Assembly (NCBI GenBank): GCA_944320995.1
Contig: CALUJQ010000004.1
Coordinates: 51,558 to 115,557 of the forward strand
From: an uncultured Barnesiella sp.
Lineage (GTDB): Bacteria; Bacteroidota; Bacteroidia; Bacteroidales; Barnesiellaceae
Direction: 5' to 3'
Length of the DNA: 64,000 nucleotides
Shown: positions 56,540 to 64,000 of the stretch, piece after piece
Layout: every line of letters starts with the position of its first letter
Numbering within the stretch: position 1 is the stretch's first letter
The notes under the pieces: generated by a model
Database searches by the model: none
Told to the model about the DNA's origin: nothing
Seen by the model: only the letters and a program-made list of their open reading frames with translations
Program-made: the position numbers and the translations under genes

Positions 56540-57916
56540 TTAATGCACAAGCACTTTGAAACGTGAATATTGCGAAGTATGACTATTATAAACCATTACC
56601 ACGTAGCAACCACGGGGCAGCGCAATATCGATACCTTCGGTGAATACTCGCTCCGAAACCATTCGACCGTCAAGCGAATACACTTGGGCCTGCAACCGGT
56701 TCGGAAGCGTGCTACGTAACGAGAGAGTGTGATCCCATGTATAGCACGTAATATCTACATGGTTCTGCACTGGGTCAATACCGCTATCATCTATCGTTTC
56801 ATCGTTATCGACCCGCAACTTCATACGATTAAGGTCAAGCGTAAGAATGCAAGGATCAGTTGCCGTTATGGTAAATTTGTAATCGTTACCCTCGACATAT
56901 GAGCTATACTCATAGACAACATCGTATTCTTCTCCGGGACGGACAGGTTTATCTTGCGTTGTAGCTACATAACAACGCTCCCATGTTTTGCGTCGGCGAA
57001 GAAATTTAAAATCGCCCGTTTGAACCTCGCCCTGCCAACGATATACACCGTCGGCAATAGGATTCATCGGCATGGGGTGAGTGTTATCCCAACCACAAGG
57101 CATGGCTGCCCCGACAGCAAAAACAGCAAGGGGGAAAGGATTTTCAATCAAATCAGGTTCAAACTTCTCAATCGTCATGGTAAGGTTGAGTAAATCGACC
57201 TTTATTTCATAATAACCGTCACCACTACGATCTGCTGCAATACTCCATTTATTATCCTCTCCGTTCAACCGCATATCAAACGGTTGCCCCACCTTTCCTG
57301 CTATGGGAACATTTCCCGAGACTACCGGATGATACTTATTGTCCCAGTTTAAATAAGGGATAAACATAAAATTACCACATTCATCACCCTCATCGTTGTA
57401 CCGCATCACCCCTTTATAATAAAACACATAAGGCAAATCCTTATCTACTTCAAGAGCCTTGGCATCTTGTATATCCCAATTCTGAATCTCGCAATTGAAC
57501 GGGCCACCTACAATATACAAATTCTTGGGCAATTCCACCCGTTCGGCTTTCAGGCTTTTCACGTCGTCTTCGACAGTAAGTGTAAGCCTATACACATCTG
57601 TTTCGCCCGCATAACGAATACTCAATCCTCGTTCATTAGGGTCGGCCTCACGCAAAGAAATAGAATCGCCCAACGGGTTATTAGCACCACACTCATGAAT
57701 GTACTGGGTCACACCATCTGTAACCTTGAAAAGCTCATCTGTCATAGGACCCGTATAGACAAACTGATTTTCATTATCGCTCACCGGAGAAAAAACAACC
57801 GGAAACTTTAATTCCGCAGTATCTCCTACAAGTTGCCATTCGGTACTTGCTGCCGAAATCATACTGCCCGACAACATAGCAGCCAACACGGCTATATATT
57901 TATACAATCTTTCCAT
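56540..57916 (-). CDS. SusE/F-like outer-surface protein with T9SS tail
   Basis: A 458-residue exported protein from ATG 57916 (a TTG two codons upstream is not used). Signal peptide ends near SMISAAS; there is no lipobox cysteine, unlike SusE and SusF. Two SusF-like carbohydrate modules are visible: NLYIVGGPFNCEIQNWDIQD (about 131) and AVFAVGAAMPCGWDN (about 268), each with aromatic residues and YVFYYKG or YRWQGEVQ. The end is a T9SS tail (LQAQVYSLDGRMVSERVF, ending SRFKVLVH). It follows the GH31 gene by 22 bases; starch or malto-oligosaccharide binding is the likely role. No SusCD pair is present here. Confidence 0.8.
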   Translation of the reverse strand: MERLYKYIAVLAAMLSGSMISAASTEWQLVGDTAELKFPVVFSPVSDNENQFVYTGPMTDELFKVTDGVTQYIHECGANNPLGDSISLREADPNERGLSIRYAGETDVYRLTLTVEDDVKSLKAERVELPKNLYIVGGPFNCEIQNWDIQDAKALEVDKDLPYVFYYKGVMRYNDEGDECGNFMFIPYLNWDNKYHPVVSGNVPIAGKVGQPFDMRLNGEDNKWSIAADRSGDGYYEIKVDLLNLTMTIEKFEPDLIENPFPLAVFAVGAAMPCGWDNTHPMPMNPIADGVYRWQGEVQTGDFKFLRRRKTWERCYVATTQDKPVRPGEEYDVVYEYSSYVEGNDYKFTITATDPCILTLDLNRMKLRVDNDETIDDSGIDPVQNHVDITCYTWDHTLSLRSTLPNRLQAQVYSLDGRMVSERVFTEGIDIALPRGCYVVMVYNSHTSQYSRFKVLVH

Positions 57917-57938
57917 CTTCAATATTTCTTTTTAGTTT

Positions 57939-60248
57939 TCATTCAATCGTGAGAGTAATGGTCTCACTGCAAGCCGTAGCAGGTACCGAGATAACAATCT
58001 TCTTACCCTCAGCATCATATTCATAATCGGCACTCGTACCATCGGCAAACGTTACCTGAGCAGGAGCCTCTTCACGAGCCAACAATTCGAGACGATAAGA
58101 ACGGGATTGAGGCATGCCCTCAAACGAACCGGTACGCGGATAAATAGTACAAACCGTTTTATTCGATTCGGTTTTCTGAGTGATACGGGTAAAAGTATAG
58201 GCCGTTTCATAATCAGCACTATTACCAGCATCTTCATAATATTCAAACTCTCCTTCGGCTCCCGGTACAAATTGTAAAATAAGGGTTGACGGACGCTCTT
58301 TCAAATGCATAATGCGCGGATAGAGAGGCACGATAGCTCCCTCACGATAATAATAGGGAATCTGCTCACGAGTGAAGTTGCGGGTCACTACCCCACCACC
58401 ATCGAGTACCTCGCCAGTCATTACCTCATACCACTTACCTTCGGGTAACCACAATGTCTTTTCGCTGACATTCGTGCCATTATCCGATACCGTAATAGGG
58501 GCTACCAGAATATCGTTTCCAAACATATACTGACTCTCGTACCGATAAGCCTCATCAACCTCGGGATAGTCATAATACATCGGGCGACATATACCCACTC
58601 CCGTATCATACGACCAACGTGCCATTGTATAAATATAAGGAATGAGGGCATAACGCAAGTAAATGGCCTCACGCATCTGTTCAAAGTTTTCATACTTCCA
58701 AATACGACGCTCGATATGGCTCGATGCCGTAGAGTGAGTACGTAAGATAGGCGAAAAGACTCCATATTGTATCCATCGCAGGTACAGTTCAGCGTCATTA
58801 GCCCCGTTTTGCATATGTCCTCCTATATCATGACTCCAATAGCCATAACCCACATTGGAAGCAGTAGCGGTAAAATAGGGCTGGAAAGTCAACGAAGAAA
58901 AAGTCGAATAAGAATCGCCCGAGAATCCAATAGGATAGCGATGATTACCTAAACCTCCCCAACGGTGAAAGATAAACGGACGATCCTTGCCCTGCAACTT
59001 CTTATCATTGAAAAAGACATGGTTCAACCAGAAAGTATTACCCAAATTGGGTTCATTGGAGGCAATCATTGCTTGTTGCCAATCGAGCCACCAAAAGTCC
59101 ACCCCGATATTCTCATGCGGACGTAATATGTGTTCAAAGAAAGCCTCGTAAAAGTCTTTATTCTCGATATTCCAGCGAATAGTACCATCATCGTTCGAGA
59201 GGCTATCGGCCGTGATATCGGAATAACGGCTGGCCAAGTCGGCATACAAAGCCTCATAATTGTCCTCCTTGGGGAAAATACCATCTGCCGGGTGCAAATT
59301 AAGTGTCGTGTTGAGATGCTGTTCATGCAACCACTTGATAAACCCTTCGGGATCAGGGAATAATTCTTTATTCCAACTCCAACCGGTCCACTCGGTTCCA
59401 TTGGTATCTCCTGTTTTTCCATTACGATGCCAATCCATATCGATTACAAGTACATCCATAGGAATATCGCGCGAACGTATATCATTCACAATATTGCGCA
59501 TGTCTTGTTCGGTATAGCGCTGATACTTAGAATACCAATATCCAAAGACATAGAGCGGAGGCAAAGGCATCTTGCCCGCTATTTGGGAAAAATCACTTAA
59601 TGCCTTTTTGTAATCGTGACCATAACCCATGAAATACATATCCAACGAATTGGGATCTTTGCGTTGAGCCACCCAGTCCATACCACCATCTGGATCCTTT
59701 TCAAACATCAAGCTCAAACTGCCGTCCTTACGCGGCTCCCGCTCATCGATAACCGCCCAACCGGCCCGCGAAAGCAAGCCATTTTCGAGCCATTCACGCA
59801 CATCACCTTCGGCATTATCGAGTGTACGAGTAGTCCCCTTCAAATTATAAGGATCTTGTTTCCCAGGATACCACACCTCTTCGACTCCATTCACATCGAG
59901 TGTAATCTGCAAATTAGGATTGCAACGATCATTGTTCACCGGATAAGAATCTAATTTATAGCGTAGTTCAAGTTTGTCAGTCACAATATAAAGATACCCA
60001 TCGTGTTCCTCTTGCGTAAAATGAGGTACCGGAAGATTACGATTAATAACCACAAACGAAGCACGATCTTCAAACTGACGCTTTTCGCTATATTCGATAC
60101 GAATCATCTCGGGAGTCAATACTGTGAAACGCATATTTCCCGACTGGACAATAGCCGCATCATTGGCCATTGGGTTGTTTTGGGCTATTGCACTGCAAGA
60201 AAACAAAAAGGCAGAAACTCCCAAAAGTAGTTTTTCTCTGTAAATCAT
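57939..60248 (-). CDS. GH31 family alpha-glucosidase (exported)
   Basis: A 769-residue exported glycosidase. The N-terminal signal (FLFSCSAIAQ) may be cut by signal peptidase I or, if the cysteine at 18 counts as a lipobox, lipidated. After a beta domain, the barrel has the GH31 nucleophile region GVDFWWLDWQQ (Asp near 388), RWGGLGNHRYPIGFSGDS with the acid/base Asp near 443, and GYGYWSHDIGGH. C-terminal beta domains follow. GH31 removes terminal alpha-glucose or alpha-xylose; this branch fits alpha-glucosidase, but xylosidase cannot be excluded. First gene of the pair with the SusE/F-like gene; a palindrome and long leader lie upstream. Confidence 0.93.
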   Translation of the reverse strand: MIYREKLLLGVSAFLFSCSAIAQNNPMANDAAIVQSGNMRFTVLTPEMIRIEYSEKRQFEDRASFVVINRNLPVPHFTQEEHDGYLYIVTDKLELRYKLDSYPVNNDRCNPNLQITLDVNGVEEVWYPGKQDPYNLKGTTRTLDNAEGDVREWLENGLLSRAGWAVIDEREPRKDGSLSLMFEKDPDGGMDWVAQRKDPNSLDMYFMGYGHDYKKALSDFSQIAGKMPLPPLYVFGYWYSKYQRYTEQDMRNIVNDIRSRDIPMDVLVIDMDWHRNGKTGDTNGTEWTGWSWNKELFPDPEGFIKWLHEQHLNTTLNLHPADGIFPKEDNYEALYADLASRYSDITADSLSNDDGTIRWNIENKDFYEAFFEHILRPHENIGVDFWWLDWQQAMIASNEPNLGNTFWLNHVFFNDKKLQGKDRPFIFHRWGGLGNHRYPIGFSGDSYSTFSSLTFQPYFTATASNVGYGYWSHDIGGHMQNGANDAELYLRWIQYGVFSPILRTHSTASSHIERRIWKYENFEQMREAIYLRYALIPYIYTMARWSYDTGVGICRPMYYDYPEVDEAYRYESQYMFGNDILVAPITVSDNGTNVSEKTLWLPEGKWYEVMTGEVLDGGGVVTRNFTREQIPYYYREGAIVPLYPRIMHLKERPSTLILQFVPGAEGEFEYYEDAGNSADYETAYTFTRITQKTESNKTVCTIYPRTGSFEGMPQSRSYRLELLAREEAPAQVTFADGTSADYEYDAEGKKIVISVPATACSETITLTIE

Positions 60249-60287
60249 AAATTTATAATTTTAATAGAAATTAAGGCTTAACACTCT

Positions 60288-60317
60288 TATCATAAAATAT
60301 AGCTTTATTTTATGATA
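60288..60317. promoter_or_regulatory. Perfect 12-bp AT-rich inverted repeat upstream of GH31
   Basis: TATCATAAAATA (60288-60299), six-base spacer, TATTTTATGATA (60306-60317). It ends 39 bases before the GH31 start. It could be an operator for a dimeric regulator or an RNA hairpin in the leader. Confidence 0.5.
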
Positions 60318-60506
60318 TGTGTCTCTCTAAAAATTGTTTGTTTTTCAAAAAGAGTTCGGTATAGATCAAAAACCGTTAAATTCAATATATACCAATATAC
60401 CAAACTCCATTCTTGACACCCGTAAGAATCTGCTTTTCATGTTATTTATTTTTATGGTTAATAATATGGATTGGTGGAAAATTCCCCCGTTCCTAAATTT
60501 CCCTCA

Positions 60507-60538
60507 CAAAAATATACGGGCGATTAAGGTTTGTCAAT
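60507..60538 (-). promoter_or_regulatory. Possible promoter of the GH31 pair
   Basis: Minus strand ATTG (60538-60535), 20 bases, TATTTTTG (60514-60507). Leader about 250 bases, holding the inverted repeat. One mismatch in the -33. Confidence 0.4.
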
Positions 60539-60827
60539 TCAAAGTAGTAAAAAAGTAGAAATTTAGTAATTTTATATATCTAATAAACAAGCGATTATAT
60601 AATCATATAATTATTATAAAAGTAGCTATTACATTAGGGAGACAGAGCTTATAAACATTTTATCACAAAATATTTTTTATATTTATTGCATGCGATTTTT
60701 CTTTCTTTTGACAAATAAACAAAACAAAATAATACACCTTTAATCTTGTATGATCACGTCCATTTTTATACAATCGACAATCCTACTCCTATCTTTCAAA
60801 ATACATATTTTCTGAATTGCTTGTATC

Positions 60828-61619
60828 CTATTCTGCTTGATACTCTACGGAATCTCCTTCCGGTTCATCTTCTTCCAAAGCCTGAGCATCGGTCAAAATC
60901 GATTTGACAAAAGTAGGTTTATCATTGAACAACACAATAGCCGACTGATGCCCGTCGGGAGTAACAAACTCTACATGAGCCACTGTCCCCAGCACTTCGG
61001 CCGTATCGCGATCGGCATATTGTACAAGAGTGGCATAAGAGTCTATATACTCCTCCACACTGGCAGCCACAAACCGGTCGTATGCCGCCTTGGCCGACTC
61101 ATACTCCCGAATGTAGGAAAAATCGCGATCCTTATCGAATTTCACATACGCATCATGATCCTTGGGCAAACGCTCCATCGCCTGTTTGTATCCCTCTATC
61201 TTCGAGGCATAACTACGGTCGTTGCCATGTGCACGAACAGCCTCTTTCAACTTCCGCTCATAATCGGCACGACGGGCAAACTGGCTATTCTCATCGAGCT
61301 TGTAATTATGTTCGGCCACCTCCATCTCGTATTTCAATTGCTGCTCGGTAGAGACATAACTGTCGATAGCCTCTTGACGGCCGGCCCGGAGGCTGTCGGC
61401 AACCGTCACTTGATGAAGAATCTCGGTTTGGATAGAATCGACTTTTTCGGGGGTAAGATTTTCATCGGCCGACAAAACCCATGTCCCGGCTTTCAACTCC
61501 GATTTCACATATTCTTTAAATGCACCGGCATAATCGCCATCGGCTACTCCGCTTCCGCAGGCACACAAAACCATACCCATCGCACAAGCCGGCATCCATT
61601 TCAACAATTTTTTCTTCAT
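60828..61619 (-). CDS. Lipoprotein of unknown function, helical
   Basis: From ATG 61619 the protein has 263 residues with a lipoprotein signal ending VLCAC (Cys21). I do not recognise the family. Residues about 25-190 are strongly helical and charged with coiled-coil tendency (VAEHNYKLDENSQFARRADYE, KIEGYKQAMERLPKDHDAYV); a short beta segment near 220-240 (GTVAHVEFVTPDGHQSAIVLF) is followed by an acidic C-terminus. It could be a periplasmic or outer-membrane lipoprotein with a structural role. Single gene, divergent to a HAD phosphatase. A longer frame adds 13 codons but lacks a signal sequence. Confidence 0.75.
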   Translation of the reverse strand: MKKKLLKWMPACAMGMVLCACGSGVADGDYAGAFKEYVKSELKAGTWVLSADENLTPEKVDSIQTEILHQVTVADSLRAGRQEAIDSYVSTEQQLKYEMEVAEHNYKLDENSQFARRADYERKLKEAVRAHGNDRSYASKIEGYKQAMERLPKDHDAYVKFDKDRDFSYIREYESAKAAYDRFVAASVEEYIDSYATLVQYADRDTAEVLGTVAHVEFVTPDGHQSAIVLFNDKPTFVKSILTDAQALEEDEPEGDSVEYQAE

Positions 61620-61718
61620 ATTTTCAATAATTATCAGTTTCAATATCGTAAAAAACAAAACTTATTCTTTACAACTCTTGTCATTTTTAAATGAGCAACA
61701 TTTCTTCGCTTTGTTTCA

Positions 61719-61726
61719 CAAAGATA
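61719..61726 (-). promoter_or_regulatory. -7 box for the helical lipoprotein
   Basis: Minus-strand TATCTTTG, exact match, about 100 bases before ATG 61619. A TTTG lies 25 bases upstream, longer than usual. Confidence 0.45.
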
Positions 61727-61916
61727 ATATAAACCCTTAAAATATTATTGACAAAACATCTCCCCACCTTTTTTTTATGTAAAAATAACGTATATTTCAC
61801 GGGCAATAAGCAATCGACACTCCACAACCCGACAACATAAATATCTTTCTCTGTCCCCAATCGCACACCACCTTAGGAACTATTACACAACAGATAGTCG
61901 CTTTAATCGACTCCTC

Positions 61917-61948
61917 TTTGGCTAATTATTCCAAAAGTCCTACTTTTG
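61917..61948 (+). promoter_or_regulatory. Promoter of the HAD-aroB unit
   Basis: TTTG (61917-61920), 20 bases, TACTTTTG (61941-61948): exact match. Leader about 18 bases to ATG 61973. The -7 box lies in a small inverted repeat CAAAAGT...ACTTTTG. The remainder of the 353-base gap has no other clear feature. Confidence 0.82.
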
Positions 61949-61972
61949 TAACTGAAAAACAAGCGATATAAC

Positions 61973-62716
61973 ATGTTGGAATATACAGTAACTATTAAAA
62001 ACTACCTCTCAAAACACAATGCCCCGTGCATTACTCCCAAAGCCGCTCTCATCGACATGGACGGCGTCCTCTACGACTCAATGAAAAACCATGTCGAAGC
62101 GTGGTACCGCACCTTAATACCGCTGGGCATCAAATGTACCAAGGAAGAGTTTTACCTGTATGAGGGGAGAACAGGCGCAAGCACCCTTAAATACCTGTTC
62201 GACAAGCACTTCAACCAGAAACTATCCGACGAAGAATGTGCCGAAATTTATGCTGTCAAAGAAAAACATTTCAACGCTCTGGCCACAATCACCCCTATGC
62301 CGGGAGCCGACCGCATGCTACAACGGCTTATCGAGAACAACATACGCCCCGTATTGGTCACCGGCTCGGGACAAGGTTCGCTCCTCGACCGTCTCGACAC
62401 CGACTATCCCGACGTATTCAAACCGGAATACAAAGTAACCGCCTATGATGTCAAGGAGGGGAAACCCAGTCCCGAACCTTATCTGATAGGACTATCCAAA
62501 GCGGGAGTCAAGGCAAACGAGGCTATCGTGATCGAAAACGCCCCTTTGGGAGTCGTATCCGGAACGGCAGCCCAAGTATTCACCGTAGCCGTTAACACCG
62601 GCCCTATCCCGGCACAAGCCCTTTTCGATGCCGGAGCCGACATGGTATTCCCTTCCATGCCCGACTTTGCCGACCACGTCGATGAATTGATAGAAACACT
62701 CAGAAACACCCGATAA
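61973..62716 (+). CDS. HAD superfamily phosphatase, beta-phosphoglucomutase-like
   Basis: A 247-residue HAD hydrolase. Motif I LIDMDGVLYDS (about 25-35), motif II VTGSGQG near 124, motif III with K in GKPSPEPYL (about 163-171), and motif IV IENAPLGVVSG near 183. A helical cap of the beta-phosphoglucomutase type fills 40-110. It likely dephosphorylates or isomerises a small sugar phosphate; the exact substrate is unknown. It starts the unit with aroB 11 bases downstream, which might hint at a link to shikimate precursors, but that is speculation. Confidence 0.88.
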   Translation: MLEYTVTIKNYLSKHNAPCITPKAALIDMDGVLYDSMKNHVEAWYRTLIPLGIKCTKEEFYLYEGRTGASTLKYLFDKHFNQKLSDEECAEIYAVKEKHFNALATITPMPGADRMLQRLIENNIRPVLVTGSGQGSLLDRLDTDYPDVFKPEYKVTAYDVKEGKPSPEPYLIGLSKAGVKANEAIVIENAPLGVVSGTAAQVFTVAVNTGPIPAQALFDAGADMVFPSMPDFADHVDELIETLRNTR

Positions 62717-62727
62717 ACCCTAACCGT

Positions 62728-63786
62728 ATGGAGTCCCAAAAAATCATATTCACCTCCCATCCCGGCCAACTCCTTGCCGAAACCATCGAGCAGATCGCAT
62801 ACGACAAACTGTTTATTCTCTGCGACACTCACACCCGGGAAATGGCGTTCCCCCTCATTGCCGAACATCTCCCAACCTCAGCCCGCGTCATCACCATCGA
62901 AGCCGGCGATACCCACAAGACACTGCAAACTCTCGCCTTCGTATGGACCGAATTGAGCCAACACGGAGCCTCCCGCAAATCACTCCTCATCAACCTCGGC
63001 GGCGGAATGGTAACCGATTTGGGCGGTTTTGCAGCTGCTTGCTTCAAACGCGGTATCCATTTCATAAATGTCCCCACCAGCCTGCTCGGAGCCGTCGATG
63101 CTGCCGTAGGAGGAAAAACAGGTATCAATTTCAACGGATTGAAAAACGAAATAGGAGCCTTTCGCCCTGCCGACGCTGTCGTCATCTCCACCCAGTTCTT
63201 CCACACCCTTCCCCACGAAGAACTCCTCTCGGGATACGCCGAGATGTTGAAACACTCCCTTATCGACAATCCCGAAACCTACCGCTCGTTACTCGACTTC
63301 GACCTGTCAACCCCCGATTGGGAACGGCTGCTCGTCCTGCTCAAAGAATCGGTACAGGTAAAGGAACGAATTGTCACCGAAGATCCCTTCGAAAAAGGGA
63401 TACGGAAAGCCTTGAATTTGGGACACACGGTCGGGCACGCATTCGAAAGCCTCTCGCATCAACAAATGAGACCTATTCCACACGGATATGCCGTGGCGTG
63501 GGGTATGGTGTGCGAACTGCTGCTCTCGCATCAATACCTCAAATTCCCGTCCGAAACAATCACCGGTCTCGCAACCTACATCTATCGGCACTACGGCTCA
63601 TTCCCTATCACTTGTAAAGAATACGAAACGCTCTACGAGCTAATGACTCACGACAAGAAAAACGAAGCGGGACACATCAACTTTACGCTCCTAAAAACAA
63701 TAGGAACTCCCGTCATAGACCAACATGTCGATAAAGAGGAGATATTCGTGGCCTTCGATCTCTATCGCGACCTTTTTAAATTATAA
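62728..63786 (+). CDS. aroB: 3-dehydroquinate synthase
   Basis: Second step of the shikimate pathway, closing DAHP to 3-dehydroquinate with NAD and a metal. The 352-residue protein shows GGGMVTDLGGFAAACFKRGI (NAD loop), NVPTSLLGAVDAAVGGKTGI, the metal-site GYAEMLKHSLI (about 171-181), and NLGHTVGHAFESLSHQQMRPIPHGYAVAWG with two histidines near 235-255. Length is normal. Together with aroC at the left end it shows that the pathway is dispersed here. It ends 72 bases before the tRNA promoter. Confidence 0.97.
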   Translation: MESQKIIFTSHPGQLLAETIEQIAYDKLFILCDTHTREMAFPLIAEHLPTSARVITIEAGDTHKTLQTLAFVWTELSQHGASRKSLLINLGGGMVTDLGGFAAACFKRGIHFINVPTSLLGAVDAAVGGKTGINFNGLKNEIGAFRPADAVVISTQFFHTLPHEELLSGYAEMLKHSLIDNPETYRSLLDFDLSTPDWERLLVLLKESVQVKERIVTEDPFEKGIRKALNLGHTVGHAFESLSHQQMRPIPHGYAVAWGMVCELLLSHQYLKFPSETITGLATYIYRHYGSFPITCKEYETLYELMTHDKKNEAGHINFTLLKTIGTPVIDQHVDKEEIFVAFDLYRDLFKL

Positions 63787-63857
63787 TCCCTGTTGCCTCT
63801 TTGGCAGGCAGTTAGAAAAAATTCGACACAAACAGGCGCAAAAAAGTTACTTAAAAT

Positions 63858-63888
63858 TTTGTCAGTCTAAAAAATTGAGCTACTTTTG
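63858..63888 (+). promoter_or_regulatory. Promoter of tRNA-Pro
   Basis: TTTG (63858-63861), 19 bases, TACTTTTG (63881-63888): exact match, 14 bases before the mature tRNA. Confidence 0.82.
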
Positions 63889-63902
63889 CATCACCAAATC
63901 AG

Positions 63903-63978
63903 CGGGGTGTAGCTCAGCCCGGTTTAGAGTACGCGTCTGGGGGGCGTGTGGTCGCTGGTTCGAATCCAGTCACCCCGA
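63903..63978 (+). tRNA. tRNA-Pro, anticodon GGG
   Basis: A 76-base cloverleaf: acceptor CGGGGTG (63903-63909) with CACCCCG (63971-63977), discriminator A. D arm GCTC...GAGT; anticodon stem CGCGT/GCGTG with two G-U pairs around the loop CTGGGGG, anticodon GGG (Pro); T arm CTGG TTCGAAT CCAG. The 3' CCA is not encoded (CT follows), so it must be added enzymatically. Confidence 0.93.
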
Positions 63979-64000
63979 CTGGTGAAAATGAAGGAGTTAA

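Larger units (their letters stand above)
60249..60827. other. 579-base AT-rich intergenic region upstream of GH31
   Basis: Contains the 12-bp inverted repeat at 60288-60317 and a promoter near 60507-60538. The rest is rich in A and T, with short repeats such as ATTATATAATCATATAAT near 60600. Open frames here are short and lack features of a real gene; no RNA gene recognised. Confidence 0.6.

Noticed and set aside
60334..60558. Small plus-strand frame of 74 codons in the AT-rich gap
   Set aside because: Overlaps the predicted GH31 promoter, no promoter or homology signal, low-complexity composition.
63725..63985. Frame of 86 codons running across the tRNA-Pro gene
   Set aside because: It covers the end of aroB and the entire tRNA, so it cannot be a protein gene.
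1..64000. CRISPR array, insertion sequence, integrase or prophage
   Set aside because: No direct-repeat array, transposase or phage structural gene is seen on either strand.

Overview
The window looks like a chromosomal segment of a gut-type Bacteroidales bacterium. Three things point there. Many genes are preceded by the Bacteroidetes -33/-7 promoter (TTTG, 18-21 bp, TAnnTTTG), and Shine-Dalgarno sites are mostly absent. Four secreted proteins end in type IX secretion (T9SS) sorting tails. Several families (DUF4494, SusE/F-like protein, Bacteroides-type glycogen operon, paired folP-cdaA) are typical of the phylum. A Barnesiella/Coprobacter-like genus is my guess only. I see no transposase, integrase, phage module or CRISPR array; the segment is mostly core genome with a few accessory surface genes.

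Layout. 1-3.4 kb: minus-strand operon aroC, M20 dipeptidase, radical SAM protein (runs off the left edge). 3.5-5.3 kb: a small T9SS-tail protein and a secreted IdeS/Mac-like (C66) cysteine protease. 5.5-7.1 kb: OmpA-type glycine-zipper lipoprotein and a DJ-1/PfpI protein. 7.1-11.6 kb: alaS, divergent to an M23 peptidase-MerR pair, then a VanZ-like protein. 11.9-17.3 kb: sodium symporter, short membrane protein, folP, cdaA (c-di-AMP synthesis) and opposing typA. 17.6-20.4 kb: rpsO, two tandem paralogous lipoproteins, uridine phosphorylase. 20.5-25.2 kb: glycogen operon (debranching enzyme, GT4 transferase, GH57). 25.4-30.6 kb: a 1725-residue four-repeat T9SS surface protein. 30.9-38.8 kb: MarC protein, Crp/Fnr regulator, pyruvate:ferredoxin oxidoreductase, an AAA ATPase and an OmpA porin-like protein. 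38.9-44.5 kb: transketolase, MFS transporter, YggS, DUF4494, guanine deaminase-like. 44.6-48.4 kb: engB, recR, GT2, GNAT, YqgE. 48.7-54.5 kb: CDF transporter, a REP-pair-like repeat, a holin-like protein, then lysS-gpsA-pgi. 54.6-60.2 kb: a T9SS adhesin-like protein and a SusE/F-like plus GH31 pair. 60.8-64 kb: lipoprotein, HAD phosphatase, aroB, tRNA-Pro(GGG).

How genes fit together. Central carbon and storage metabolism is well represented: pgi, tkt, nifJ, the glycogen operon and GH31 alpha-glucosidase would take glucans to glucose phosphates, pentose phosphates and acetyl-CoA under anaerobiosis. aroB and aroC belong to the shikimate pathway. Surface functions (T9SS cargo, lipoproteins, OmpA proteins) form the variable component. 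The most interesting items are the C66-like protease locus, an 18-bp element shared by the glycogen-operon and MFS promoters at helically matched spacing, a SusE/F-like protein that carries a T9SS tail instead of a lipobox, and a paired hairpin intergenic repeat at 49.6 kb.
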